A DNA stretch of 64,000 nt, from assembly GCF_000801105.2 (NCBI RefSeq), contig NC_079515.1, forward strand, positions 27,551,407 through 27,615,406. Direction: 5' to 3'. This DNA is from Raphanus sativus. Its lineage: Eukaryota > Streptophyta > Magnoliopsida > Brassicales > Brassicaceae. A program made the position numbers and the translations under genes. This document shows, in pieces, positions 12,463-25,300 of this stretch (within the stretch, counting starts at the first letter, position 1; each line of letters starts with the position of its first letter). Under the pieces are notes generated by a model. The model was not told where the DNA came from. It saw only the letters and a list, made by a program, of their open reading frames with translations, and made no database searches.

Positions 12463-12930
12463 TTGGCCCAGGCCCTGTGATTAGGTTAGGTCCCTCAAAG
12501 TGGTTTAGATTATTTTTGTTGACAGCGTCAAACAAGTTCGATGACTGATGTAACAGTGGTCTTAAGTAAATTACACGTATTACCATACCATAATCACTTG
12601 ACACACTGTCGAGAATTAAAATATTAGCCATCCCCAGCCGTGTCCAGTTAATATATGGTGAAAGTTATATAGATCTTTGATAAAAAAAAAAGTTAAATAG
12701 ATCTTGCAAGTATTCAAAATATGACTTATCATATGTAGTGGTCTTATCTTTGACTTTTATGCGGTATAATTGTTATTAACCTTTTTTCTATGCACTTAGT
12801 TTGCAAATGACTCTTTAGTTGGTTGATTAGTCGCGCCAAAAAAAAGTTGGTTGATTAGATTAGTTAGTTTACATACAATAAGATTGAAATAATATAAAGA
12901 ACTGTGGAACATAAATGCTTCATCGATATT
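12463..12930. other. AT-rich spacer
   Basis: No coding region or structural RNA recognised. A short near-duplicate (agttggttgattag) occurs twice around 12818-12860. Confidence 0.4.
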
Positions 12931-12938
12931 GTTCTGTC

Positions 12939-13593
12939 AAGACTGGCCAAAAAATCCGTATTCGATAACCGAATCCAATTAAACAAAATAGTATCAAATC
13001 TGAATCGGAATTGACTAAATATTTGAATGGATTTAAAAATTTTGTATTTAAAAAATCGAAAACGACCCGAACTGAAATATTTCGAGTATCTGAATGTATT
13101 CGAAATAGATTTATATATCTAAATATATTAACTATTTTTAGATTTAATATATATTGAAAATTTCCAAAATATATATGATACTTTTAAGTTGTCTAAAATA
13201 CTTGAAAATATATATAAATAATCAAAAATAAATATCTAAGATATCTAAAGTATACTGAAGCACTAAAAATATTTAAAATATCTAGCTAAAATATATTCTA
13301 AACAATAAAAATACTTAAAATATCTATTGATTTTCTATCCAAATATTCAAACTAAACCAATTTATATTTTAAGTTTAGGTTTTTCAGCATATTTTATCCA
13401 AATTTATATGTAATATATTATTTTGTTTATAATTTTTGAGAAATTTGAAGTATATAATGAATTTTAAAATTTTAACATAATTTTAAATGAGTTATCTGAA
13501 TTCAAACCGAATAAGACTAAAATTTTTGATCCGAAAAACCTGAACCCGAATAGACTCGAACTGAATCTGAATGAGTATTCGAACGTCCACCTA
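12939..13593. mobile_element. Degenerate hAT-like non-autonomous element
   Basis: About 655 bases whose ends are rich in 'ccgaa/cccgaa' strings, as in the clearer copy at 48620-49452. The left end (aagactggccaaaaaatccg) and the complement of the right end (taggtggacgttcg) loosely match each other and the other copy's TAGG..TGGGCA ends. Possible 8-bp target duplications gttctgtc (12931-12938) and gttctata (13594-13601) agree at 6 of 8. No transposase is encoded. Confidence 0.5.
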
Positions 13594-13601
13594 GTTCTAT
13601 A

Positions 13602-14713
13602 TATAAGTAAAAAGAAATTGATTACATACATATTTTTCGGGAATAATACTCTTTACATTCCACATCATCTTCTCTTTCTTACATCTCATCATTCAACACA
13701 TATTTAACTTTTACACATTACAATAGTTTTGTTTAATAAAATTTAACATTTATAAATTAGTGATTATTTTTAAATATCCAAATTAAATAAACTTAGTCTC
13801 TATTGATAGAAAATTTAAAATGATAGATTTTCATATCAAAAATAAAAATAATTTTTTTAATATATAATAAAATAATTGATTTAAAAAACAAAGAAAAAAT
13901 GAAAATGTCAAAAAAAAATTAGAAAAGTGTATGTGTCGTTAGTGGTTTCCATTTCATTTTTATTCAATTAGTTGAATCTTTTCACCACAATTATTTCACA
14001 TCATTAAAATTCTTTTTTCAATTTTTCCATTGTAATGATTCAATTGTTAATCTTTTATTCTAACACCTCCGTTGTACATAGTCTTAATAGTATAACGGGA
14101 ACTACTATATCTCGGTTTATCTTGTCAAACCTTTTTTCAACATCCTGCCAATTTTATTTGACCATTTCAATTTTATTTCTTCATTTCCTTCAAAAGTGTA
14201 ATTCTTTTGCTCATATTGACAGCAACTCTAATGCTTCATTTCATCTACAGATTAAAAACCTACACAAAATTTCATAAAGGAACCTAAAGAAAAATTTAGA
14301 ATAACATCGGACAGTCCAATTACGACTACTGAAAACGCATGATTTCAAAATTTTATACTTTTCGCTAATTGCTTTCATGACACCACGGGTTCCACAACGC
14401 TGTTTCATTAAAAATAAATCTACTTTATTCCAAAAAACTACAAGTTATTTATCTAAGCAATTAATTAATCAACACATATGTAAAGGCTTTTGTGGTTTGA
14501 CGCAAATTCACACTTATATATAGACTTTTGTTTTGTGTATCAAACTCAGAATTAATAAAAATTAAAACCCCAAAAACTATTAAATTATTCATCTTACCCC
14601 ATAAAAGAGATCCATGTCCAGTGAGCCCTATTTCACAAGTTCTCTCTGTTTTTCCTTTTTGTAAACTACACAAGTTCTCTCTGTTGATCGCATGGTCTTG
14701 TGTGTTTGGTTCG
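13602..14713. other. AT-rich spacer and promoter of GT90 copy C
   Basis: No gene is seen. About 170 bases before the copy C start, 'ccccataaaagagatccatgt' (from 14596) is closely similar to the block before copy D (from 18799), so the promoter was duplicated with the gene. A TATA-like tatatatag lies near 14515-14523. Confidence 0.5.
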
Positions 14714-17157
14714 ATGGGAGAGAACATACACGTGGAGCAAGCCACAAAAGATCATCATCATCAGCGACAAAACCTAGCGACGAGTTTAAGCTCGAAACTA
14801 ACTAAGACATGGGTCACCACCAGAATCTACATCTTCGTCCTCTTCATCTTCCTCCTTTGTCTTTCTCTCTCTTGGATATTTACGGTAATATTTTTCCCTT
14901 TCTCATGATAATACCTTCTACTTTCGTTAACGAGATGATCCTAGCAAAACAAAACGAGAAAGATGATAACTATAAAGGTTTTTTTTAACCAGATAACTAT
15001 AAAGATTATGTAGTGATTAAAGAAATATTATACCATTGAGGAGTTCGGTGAGAAGAAACAAATTTATTCAGTCTACAAAAAAAAACACATTTATTCACCA
15101 CGTTGAAAATTTATGAACCGTTTAAATATATATTAGATTACTTGTAGTGGTGGAACCTATAAATTTATTAGCTTAATATTTTTTGTTTGGTGTTATTTAT
15201 AGTTTCTATTAGGTGAGAGTAGATTCCAAGTAACATCAGTATTCACAAGAACCACAAACAAAAGTGTTACCACAACAACAAATATCCCGAAGATAATCAT
15301 CAAGATCCCACTAAACTGCACACTCCACAACAACAACACCACACAAACATGTCCTTCAAATTATCCAACCAAGTTCAAACCAGCCATCACTTCCTCAGAA
15401 ACTTGTCCTGACTACTTCAGGTGGATCCACCGAGACTTAAAGGTATGGCAAGAGACAGGAATCAAAAGGGAAACACTAGAGAAAGCAAGACCACACGCTC
15501 ATTTCAGGCTGATAATAAAGTCAGGGAGATTATACGTTCATCAATACGAGAAAGCATTTCAGACAAGAGATGTGTTCACGATTTGGGGAATACTTCAACT
15601 TCTAAGAATGTATCCTGGTCAAATCCCTGATCTTGAGCTTCTGTTCCTCTGCCATGATAAACCTGCCATTTGGAAAAGAGACTTCAAAAAGGACGCATGG
15701 CCTCCTCCGCCGTTGTTTCACTATTGCGGTCACCGTGATGCATACGACATCGTGTTCCCTGATTGGAGCTTTTGGGGTTGGTATAATCCCATTCATAAGA
15801 CTTTTTCTTTTCTTTGGTTAATGGTTGACTATTCATCAAAATTAATTATATCTTAAAAGTCTGGTCAATAACGTAGATGGCCCGTAACAATGAAGTATAT
15901 AATATTATTATCTTATTTATAGGCCAGAGCTGAATATAAAGGAGTGGAATAAGTTATCTGTGGCACTAAAAGAAGGTAACAAAAGGGTTAAATGGGAAGA
16001 CAGGATTCCGTACGCTTATTGGAAAGGAAACCCCAATGTTTCTCCAATAAGAGGAGAGCTCATGAAATGTAACTTCTCCGACAAGTATGATCCTATGGTT
16101 CGTCTCTATGTTCAGGTATGTGTATAAGTATAATATTCATCTAGTTACTTTTTAATTACAAGCATTCTTAAAGAACGAGTTTCATTTACTTCGGGTCTAG
16201 ATAAGGTATAGTTAGTTAAAATTTTATACCATGTATAGTGATTTATGTAACATCATCATATTGAAAAGAAATTTATGATCTTGTCTCACTTTCACATGTT
16301 GTTTTAGGATTGGAGAAGTGAGATCGAGAAGGGGTTTAAAGGATCAAACCTAGAAGATCAATGCACTCATAGGTATGGGCATATTTTAATACATTTCATA
16401 AATTACGTATATCCTCGTTTTTTTTTTCTGGTATCAGATCATGTATTTGTTAGTTTGCTATACTGTTAAACATTTGTTTACTTCTGAATTTGCATGCAGA
16501 TATAAGATATACATAGAAGGGAATGCTTGGTCGGTAAGCGAGAAATATATACTTTCATGTGATAGTATGACTCTGTTGGTTAAACCAGAGTACTACGATT
16601 TTTTCATAAGAAGCATGGTCCCAATGAAGCATTACTGGCCCATTAGACGAAACAACAAATGTCGTGACCTCAAATTCGCTGTCGACTGGGGTAACAACAA
16701 CACTGAAAAGGTAAGCAAATACCAAAAAAAAAGCGTCTATAATGAGAAGTAATGCCTCACGTTGTGATGGTCTTAATCATGTTATGTATAGGCACAAGTC
16801 ATAGGGAGACAAGGAAGTGAGTACATGATGAAGAATCTAGAGATGAAGTATGTATATGACTACATGTTATATGTATTGCAAGGTTATGGGAAACTGATGA
16901 AGTTGGATGTGACTGTGCCTCAAAATGCGACTGAAGTGTGTTCAGAAACGATGGCTTGTTCGATCACGGATGGTGGACTGATCAGGCAGTGCATGGATGA
17001 CTCGTTAGTTATGTCTCCTAGCGTCAAGGCGGCTTGTAATTTGCCAAAGCCTTATGGAGATTATGAGCTCAAAAGGATTCTTAAGAAACACGAAAGTGCA
17101 AAGAGAAGGGTTAGGAAGTGGACCGATGAGTACTGGACCGCGAGAAGTGGGAAATAA
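14714..17157 (+). CDS. GT90/DUF821 glycosyltransferase-like protein, copy C
   Basis: Third array member. Six exons: 14714-14884, 15203-15780, 15923-16115, 16308-16372, 16500-16710, 16792-17157, giving 527 residues. Start MGENIHVEQ lies in the same context (gtttggttcgATG) as the other copies. A single membrane anchor (TRIYIFVLFIFLLCLSLSW) spans about residues 36-54. Exon 2 contains no in-frame ATG in its first 400 bases but is fully open. The blocks CPDYFRWIHRDLKVWQETGI, FTIWGILQLLRMYPGQ, FHYCGHRDAYDIVFPDWS, IPYAYWKGNP and HYWPIRRN are intact. It is closer to copy D than to B across protein, introns and promoter, so C and D are the youngest pair. Substrate unknown. Confidence 0.9.
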
Positions 17158-18880
17158 GATTATTTTCTTTGATCGTGAAAATATACAGATAAATTTTTAA
17201 AATATATATTATCACTTAAACAAAATAAATACTTATTTATAAAATAAAATCTGCCGGATGCATAGATGAAACGCTAGTGTTTTAAAGAAAACTAAGTTAG
17301 TTACACAACTAAAATTAAAGTCTAAAATAAATGTATACTAATAATCGAAGGACATGACTTGATTTTTCAATATAGTGATTTGAAATTTTAATGAGTTTTA
17401 TCTTCTTTTCTTTGTCTCCAATATCTTATTATTATAGTGATTTTTGTAGGAAAAAGACTTTCATGAGATAAACTAAGAAAAATAAAAATCATTAAAACAA
17501 ATTTCTCTCCAATACCTTATTATTAAATATATTATTTGGAAAATTAACATAAAGTTAATTAATATTTTTAAAAGAATACATTCTTTTTCCAAAATCTATA
17601 CTATAATAATTTAAATCACAAATAACTTTAAAAGTCCATACAGAATATAGTAAGCTAAAAAAAGATCCTTTGAAAGGAATCAATCTGACATATATATATA
17701 TTTTGGAAAATTAGCATAAAATTAACAAACATTTTTTAAAAAGATAGAAAAACTTTGTAAGAATAAAGGCTATAATAATTTAAGTCACATAAGATTTTAA
17801 AATTTTGAAACTACACAATCTTGCATATTTTGGTGAATAAATTTAAAATATCAAAAAATTATATCAAATCACCATTTTAGTTAATATTTTAAGATAATAA
17901 GATTTCCAATAAAATTCTTCCAAATAAAATAAAATAAATTATGTATCTCATAAAATTCTTTTAAAACTCTCTAAAACATTAGAAAATAAATGTAACAAAT
18001 GTATTATTCCGGAAATTCAGAAAAGATTGTTTCAAGGATACAAACCTTTTAAGAATAAAGATATAAATATTTTAAATGACAAAAGATTTAAACTACATAA
18101 TATTGAAAATTTTCGTGAAGAGCTTAATTAACAATAAAATATATGTTTAGAGTAAACCACTTATGTAAAACACATATTGTTGAAACACTTTAGTTATTAT
18201 TTTCAAATTGTTTTCATCAACCAAAAAGTACCAATTTGTTTACTACTTAAAAATTAAAATTTTAATCAACGTATTATCTTATGTTTCGATACAAATTATT
18301 TTATTCAGTTACATTCACAGATTTCATAAAACTAATCAACTAGGCTATAATAAAACAAATCTAATATGAGTGTAATGTACAAAAGATTAAAACTATGTTC
18401 ATTTAAGAAAACTACATGATAATTTCTCCAAAATATTTAATATTCACATATAAAGTTATTGATTTTTTAGAACATATAAAATTTCAAATGATTTCAAATG
18501 AATTATTTCAAATAAAAAGACGTTTTGAGAATAATATCATAATATAGATGAAAATAAAGAGTCTTAAAGGACATGTAAATTTCAAATAAAATTTATAAAG
18601 AAGATCAATAATAAACTAGTTTGAAATATAACATAAAAGAATGGTAAAAAATAACGAAGATGATTTTATCAGATAATATACTATCAAAAGATGCCAATTA
18701 AAAAACTATGAAAAATAATATCTTACGAACTTTTAATATTTAAGAAAAAAATCTTCAGATACAGTAAAGATATCTTGAATTTAAAGATTTATTTTTCACC
18801 CCCATAAAAGATATCATGAACAGTGAGCTCTGCTTCGCAAGTTCTCTCTGTGGATTTCATGTTCTGTTGTGTTTGGTACG
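17158..18880. other. 1.7 kb AT-rich spacer with decayed internal repeats
   Basis: No gene is seen. Related segments at about 17536-17632 and 17704-17807 share 'ttggaaaatta.cataaa.ttaa' and 'ctataataatttaa.tcaca', with a weaker third copy near 18034-18112. It is probably remnant transposon DNA, but no clear ends were found. The last 90 bases carry the copy D promoter (ccataaaagat near 18800). Confidence 0.45.
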
Positions 18881-21800
18881 ATGAGAAAGAACATACACGT
18901 GGCTCAAGCCACAGAAGATCATCATCATCAGCGACAGCATAAGCTATCAACGAGTTTAAGTTCTAAACTAGCAAAGACATGGGTCACCGCCAAAATCCAC
19001 ATTATAGTCTTCTTCATCTTCCTCCTTAGTGTTTCTCTCTCTTGGATATTTACGGTAATATTTTTCTCTTTGTCATGATAACACTTAATTCTTGTTTTTT
19101 TTTTGGTGGAAAAACTGAATTTAGAAAGATTGATAGACTTGATACATATGACTATGAGAATATCATACGACACGCTAACGAGAAAGATGATAACTATTGT
19201 TAGCAAACAAAAAAAAAGAGAGAAAGATGATAACTTTATATGTTATATAGTGATTGTAGAAAGACTATACCATTGTCCATTGAGGTGTCTAAAGAAATAC
19301 ATTTACTCACATACTTGTAGTGATGGAACCTATAAACTTTATAATCTTTTTTTTAGCAAAAAAAACTTTATAATCTTAATATTTTTGTTTTGTTTTGTGT
19401 TATTCATAGTTTGTATTAGGTGATAGTAGATTCCAAGTAACATCAGCATTCACAAGAAACACCAACAAAAGTGCTACCACAACAACAAATATTCCGAGGA
19501 CTGTTATCAAGATCCCATTAAACTGTACACTCCTCAACAACACTACTACACAAACATGTCCTTCAAACTATCCAACCAAGTTCGAGCCGACAATCTCTTC
19601 CTCGGAAACTTGTCCTGATTACTTTCGATGGATCCAACAAGACCTAAAGGTGTGGCAAGAGACAGGGATCACAAGAGAAACACTAGAAAGAGCAAAAGCT
19701 AATGCTCATTTCAGGCTAGTGATAAAGTCAGGGAGATTGTATGTTGACCAGTATGTTAAAGCTTATCAGACGAGAGACGTATTCACAATTTGGGGAATAC
19801 TTCAACTTCTAAGAATGTATCCTGGTCAAATCCCTGATCTTGAGCTTTTCTTCCTCTGTTATGATAAACCCATCATCTGGAAAAGAGACTTCACCAAAAA
19901 TAGAAAGGACACATGGCCTCCTCCGCCTTTGTTTCGCTATTGCGGTCACGGTGATGCATACGACATCGTGTTCCCTGATTGGAGCTTCTGGGGTTGGTAT
20001 GACCTTCTCATAAGACTTACTTTTCTTTCTTTTCTCTCAGTTAATGGTTGTCAAGATTAATTTATCTTGAAAGCCTTTTATAAAAAAAATTCTTGTTAAA
20101 ATACAAACATTTTTAAAACTAAAATTGCTTTTCTGTGTGACATACAAAAAGCATACATTATATTTAATTATCACTAAAATTTTCATTAAAAATAAATTAG
20201 TCATTACTTACAGTTACAATTTATATCATTTAAATATAATGCACTATTGCACTTAATTTTTTGTAAAGATATTTACTATTTTAAAATAATTATTGATAAT
20301 TAAAAAAATTATCATTGTTTAAATAAATAATTAAATTCATAATTACTATCATAATATTATAAATATTTTTTTTTCAATTTTTGTTTATAAAAATCTATTT
20401 ATATTTTTTAAGTCGGTCGATAGTGTATGATGGCATGTACCACCAAAGTATGTAAATATTAGTATGTTTTTAATAGGCCGGAGGTGAATATAAAGGAGTG
20501 GAAGAAGTTATCTGTGGCACTACAAGAAGGGAACAAAAGGGTGAAATGGAAAGATAGAATTCCATACGCTTACTGGAAAGGAAACACTCATGTTTCTACT
20601 CCAATAAGAAAAGATCTCATGAGATGTAACTTCTCCGACAAGTATGACCCTATGGTTCGACTCTATGCTCAGGTATGTGCATAACATCTCCCATTGTATG
20701 GGGTATAAGAAGTCATGTGTTCGATTTACGTTGGGAGGGATCATAGAATTAATTTAACATGGTCTGACTCTCGCCTTAGGATCCAATATTTTCTTATTAA
20801 AAACACACACACACACACATCTCCCATCTATATAAGTTTGAATGTGTATTCCATTTTGCAACCAATTTACACTGAATCTTGAAATTGGACTTTATAATTT
20901 ACATGCATTCTCAAATAACGAGTGTGTTTCATTTTGTTACAATTTATACCATGTAGTCATTTATATAACGTCAAACCTAGCAGTTCTTGTCTCACTCTCA
21001 CATGTTGTTTCAGGATTGGAGAAATGTGAGCACGAAGGGGTTTAAAGGAACAAACCTAGAAGATCAATGCACTCATAGGTATATACAAAATATATCTTGT
21101 AAATCACGTATATTCTCATATTCTGTTAATTTTCTATATTGATTTTCATCTGAAACTTGGCATTCAGATATAAGATCTACATAGAAGGGGAAGCGTGGTC
21201 GGTGAGCGAGAAATATATACTTTCATGTGATAGTATGACTTTGTTGGTTAAACCAGAGTACTACGATTTTTTCATAAGAAGTATGGTCCCAATGAAGCAT
21301 TACTGGCCTATTAGACAAAACAACAAATGTGGTGACCTCAAATTCGCTGTTGAATGGGGTAACAACAACACCGACAAGGTGAGCAATATTTATAAAACGT
21401 CTAAATGGGAACTATAATGCCTTATTTCGATTCAAAGCAGTGATCAGTGTCTGTCCATATAAATTAAGAATCATGACTAACAAATTATCTTGTAGTACGT
21501 ACAATAATATTATAACTAATTAACGCATTGTCATCACTCAATTATATGTTGACCAAGTTGTGATGGTCTTACTCATATTATATAGGCACAAGTTATAGGG
21601 AGGGGAGGAAGTGATTACATAATGAAGAATGTAGAGATGAAGTATGTCTACGATTACATGTTATATGTGTTGCAAGGCTATGGGAAACTAATGAAGTTGG
21701 ATGTGACTGTGCCTGAAAATGCGACCGAAGTGTGTTCGGAGACGATGGCTTGTCCGATCACTGATGGTAGACTGATGAGGCAGTGCATGGATGACTCGTT

Positions 21801-21951
21801 GGTTATGTCTCCGAGCGTCAAGGCGGCTTGTAATTTGCCAAAGCCGTACGGAGATTATGAGCTCAAAAGGATTCTTAAGAAACGACAAAGTGCAGAAAGA
21901 AAGGTTATGAAGTGGACCGATGACTACTGGAACTTGAGAAGTCGGGAATAA
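18881..21951 (+). CDS. GT90/DUF821 glycosyltransferase-like protein, copy D
   Basis: Fourth array member. Six exons: 18881-19054, 19410-19996, 20477-20672, 21014-21078, 21168-21378, 21586-21951, giving 532 residues. The start MRKNIHVAQ aligns with MGENIHVEQ of copy C. A membrane anchor (KIHIIVFFIFLLSVSLSW) precedes a Thr/Asn-rich stem. The blocks CPDYFRWIQQDLKVWQETGI, FTIWGILQLLRMYPGQ, FRYCGHGDAYDIVFPDWS, IPYAYWKGN and HYWPIRQN are present. Introns 2 and 3 are longer than in B and C because of inserted DNA (about 20070-20405 and 20695-20816). Exon 2 has an extra TKNR-type insertion before DTWPPPP. Predicted secretory-pathway glycosyltransferase; substrate unknown. Confidence 0.9.
20070..20405. 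mobile_element. AT-rich insertion in intron 2 of GT90 copy D
   Basis: Intron 2 is 480 bases here but about 143 in copies B and C. The flanks (cttgaaagcc before; ttaagtcggtcgatagtg after) align with continuous sequence in copy C (cttaaaagtctggtcaataacg), so about 330 bases were gained by D or lost elsewhere. No terminal repeats or coding capacity are seen. Confidence 0.5.
20695..20816. mobile_element. SINE-like retroposon in intron 3 of GT90 copy D
   Basis: A 122-base insert flanked by the perfect 11-bp direct repeat acatctcccat (20684-20694 and 20817-20827). It contains a box B-like gtgttcgatttac and ends in an A/CA-rich tail. Copy C lacks it at the matching place. Box A is not clear, so SINE is likely rather than proven. 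Confidence 0.6.
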
Positions 21952-22352
21952 GATTTAATTTCTTCAATCCTGAAAACTTTACGTTTCTTCTGTTTTTTGT
22001 TTGCTTTGTATGAAAACAAAATGCATACATGAAAACAAGGGTGATATCATAATTCCGATAACATTACATATCTTACATGATTACCACTCCAAATCAGAAT
22101 TGTTGACAACTAATGTTTTTATTTAATACCAAAAGTAATGATTGGCGTCACGACTCACGACCAATTACAGATAAGCGTGTTGCGTAATCTTTAATTAAAC
22201 ATGGTCAACGGTTAATTAATATAAACAAATTCCCCCACGGAAAAAACATCTGCCAAGTTGCCTAGTAAGACAAGTCTCCACGATCTCACAAAGTGTTGAA
22301 GAAACTTTCAAAACATCTTGTCCTCTGTCGATTTCTCTTGAGCAAAAAGTCA
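21952..22352. other. Spacer and promoter of the MCTP gene
   Basis: No coding region. The open frame upstream of 22353 starts only with GTG; the family start MSDLKLGVEV lies at 22353, so the bases before it are treated as leader. Confidence 0.5.
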
Positions 22353-25300
22353 ATGAGTGACCTAAAACTTGGCGTTGAAGTCATAAGCGCAAGGCTTAAA
22401 ACTAGAGAGGAGAGAGCGCACGGAGATGGATATGGTGGTGTTAACGCCTTCGTGGAGCTACGATTCGACGGTCAGATAGTCAAAACCTCGACAAAGCTCG
22501 ACGATCCGAGTCCTGTTTGGAACGAGAAGTTTTTCTTCAACATCTCCGATACAGAGGATCTATCGAATCTGATTCTTGAGGCTTACGTTTACAACAAAAC
22601 AAGCAGCATAACGAAGTCATGTTTCGGAAAGATCCGGATCTTCGGAACTGCGTTCGTGCCTTACTCTGAAGCTGTGGGGATGCATTACCCTCTTGAGAAA
22701 GAGAAACGGAGCCTCTTCTTTTCGTCCGTTAGAGGTGAGCTTGCTCTAAAAGTGTATATAACCGATAGCCCTTCTCTCAACGTACCGATTATAAACCCTA
22801 CAAAGAAGGTTACTTCTAAGCCAAGGAACAAGTTCCACAACATCCCCACAACGGAGATTAGTAAACCTAGCCAACAAAAAGATCCGCAACCGCCTCGGCC
22901 GCAACCAAAACCGCCTCAACCGCAATGGCCTCAACCACAACCACAACAGCCTCAACCGCAACCACAAACGCCTCAAACTCGACAACTACGACCCCAATCG
23001 CCTCAACCGCTACCGCTTCAAATGCAATCGCCTCAACCGCCGCCGGTTATCGGAGCTTCTATGTTTCAAGCGGCGAGATTCGGTTCTCCGGTACCGACAT
23101 CAATGGGGGTTGATCTTATTCCACCACCAGATTATTCAATCAAAGAGACGAATCCGATTCTTGGAAGAGGCAAACAAGCAAGAAACACCAGAGCTCACGA
23201 TCTCGTCGAGCCAATGGAGTTTCTTTACGTCAAAATCATGAAAGCTCGGAATCTCCCGACAATGGACCCCACCGGAAGTCTAGACCCCTACGTGGAAGTC
23301 AAACTCGGAAATTTCACAGCCAAAACAAAACACTTTGAGAAGAACAAAAACCCCATCTGGAACCAAGTCTTCGCTTTCTCCAAATCAGATCAACAATCAA
23401 ACTTCCTCCAAGTCATCGTCATGGACAAAGACATAATGAAAGACGACTTCGTCGGTTCGATCCGGTTCGATCTCGATGAGATTCCGACACGTGTTGCACC
23501 AGACAGTCCTCTAGCTCCAGAATGGTACGTAGTCAACGTGGAGAAAGGAGGCGAGATTATGCTGTCGGTTTGGTTCGGTACACAAGCCGACGAAGCGTTC
23601 TCAGAGGCGACGTACTCGGACGCTTTAACCGCTGTAAACAAATCGAGCTTGCGTTCTAAAATCTACCATTCTCCGAGGCTGTGGTACCTTCGCGTTAACG
23701 TCATCGAGGCACAAGACTTGGTTATCGTACCGGACCGGACTCGGGCTCCAAATCCATATGTTAAAATCAAGTTAGGTAACCAAATAGTTCGAACCAAACC
23801 GAACCAGCTACTTAATCCGAGATGGAACGAAGAGTTTACACTTGTCGCGGCTGAACAGTTTGAAGATCTTGAAATCTCAATCGAAGACCGGGTGGGGGTT
23901 AGCCGAGAGGAAACGTTGGGATCGGTTAAGATACCGTTCGGTACAATCGAAAGACGGGTTGATAATAACCGGATAGTACCTAACCGTTGGTTTAGTCTTA
24001 AGTTTGAGAACCAAAGGAGAGTCCGAGTCGCTTCGACTAGACTTTTGCTGAATGTTTGTTTGGAAGGAGGCTATCATGTTCTCGATGAGTCTACTTACTA
24101 CAGCAGCGACTTCAGACCGTCGATGAAAGAGCTATGGACACGTCAGCAGCCGTCGATCGGTGTTCTTGAATTAGGTATTCTTAGAGTTGAAGGTTTAAGC
24201 GTGAGCCGTGACGGAAAGAAAGAGACGGTAGATGCTTACTGTGTGGCTAAGTATGGGACCAAATGGGTCAGGACAAGGACCGTTACCAACTGTTTTAACC
24301 CGCGGTTCAACGAGCAGTACACGTGGGAGGTTTATGAGCCAGCGACTGTGATCACAATCGGGGTCTTCGATAACAATCAGATCAATGGTGGTAACAACAA
24401 AGACGGGAAGATTGGGAAAGTCAGAGTTCGAATCTCAACTCTCGAATCAGGAAGACTCTACACTAACTCTTATCCACTTCTTGTTCTTCGACCTTCGGGT
24501 GTCAAGAACATGGGTGAACTACATTTGGCGATTCGGTTTACTTGCACATCCATGTTTCAGATGCTGGTTCAGTACTGGAAACCACTTCTTCCCAAGATGC
24601 ATTATGTTCGACCGCTGAAAATAGTGCATCAGGAGATTCTCAGGCAGTATGCTGTTAGCCTAGTGGCGGCTCGGTTAAGTAGAACCGAGCCGCCTCTTAG
24701 AAAAGAAGTGATCGAATACATAACCGGTTCGGATTCTCATTTCTGGAGCGTAAGGAAAAGCAGAGCGAATTTCTTCAGGCTAAAATCGGTTTTCTCCGGT
24801 TTACTCGGAACGGGAGAATGGTTTCAAGATATATGCACTTGGAAGAAACCGGTAGCGTCTGCAGCGGTTCATGTACTCTACTTAGCGTTTGTGTGTTTGC
24901 CAGAGATGATTCTTCCCATAACATCTCTTTGCTTGTTCATGCTTGGCGTGTGGAACTACAGACTACGTCCGAGACAGCCTCCACACATGGACACAAGACT
25001 TTCATTCGCAGACAACGTTCACCCAGAGGAGCTTAATGAAGAGTTCGACACGTTTCCGTATTCTTCTCAAGACCCTGGGACTGTGAAAATGCGGTACGAG
25101 CGGTTGAGGAGTATAGCGAGTAGAGCTCAAACGGTTGTGGGAGATATAGCAGGTCAAGGAGAGAGAGTTCAAGCTTTGTTGAGCTGGAGAGATCCAAGAG
25201 CAACTTCGATCTTCATGGTGCTTTGTTTGGCTTCTTCCGTGGTTTTGTATGTTGTGCCGTTTAAGGTTTTTGTTCTTCTTGGTGGATTGTACATCATGAG

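Noticed and set aside
17597..17610. Possible Helitron 5' end (tctatactataataa)
   Set aside because: No matching hairpin plus CTAG end was found downstream before copy D.
22293..22352. Upstream GTG extension of the MCTP frame
   Set aside because: A GTG start is unlikely in a plant nuclear gene, and the family N-terminus starts at the ATG at 22353.
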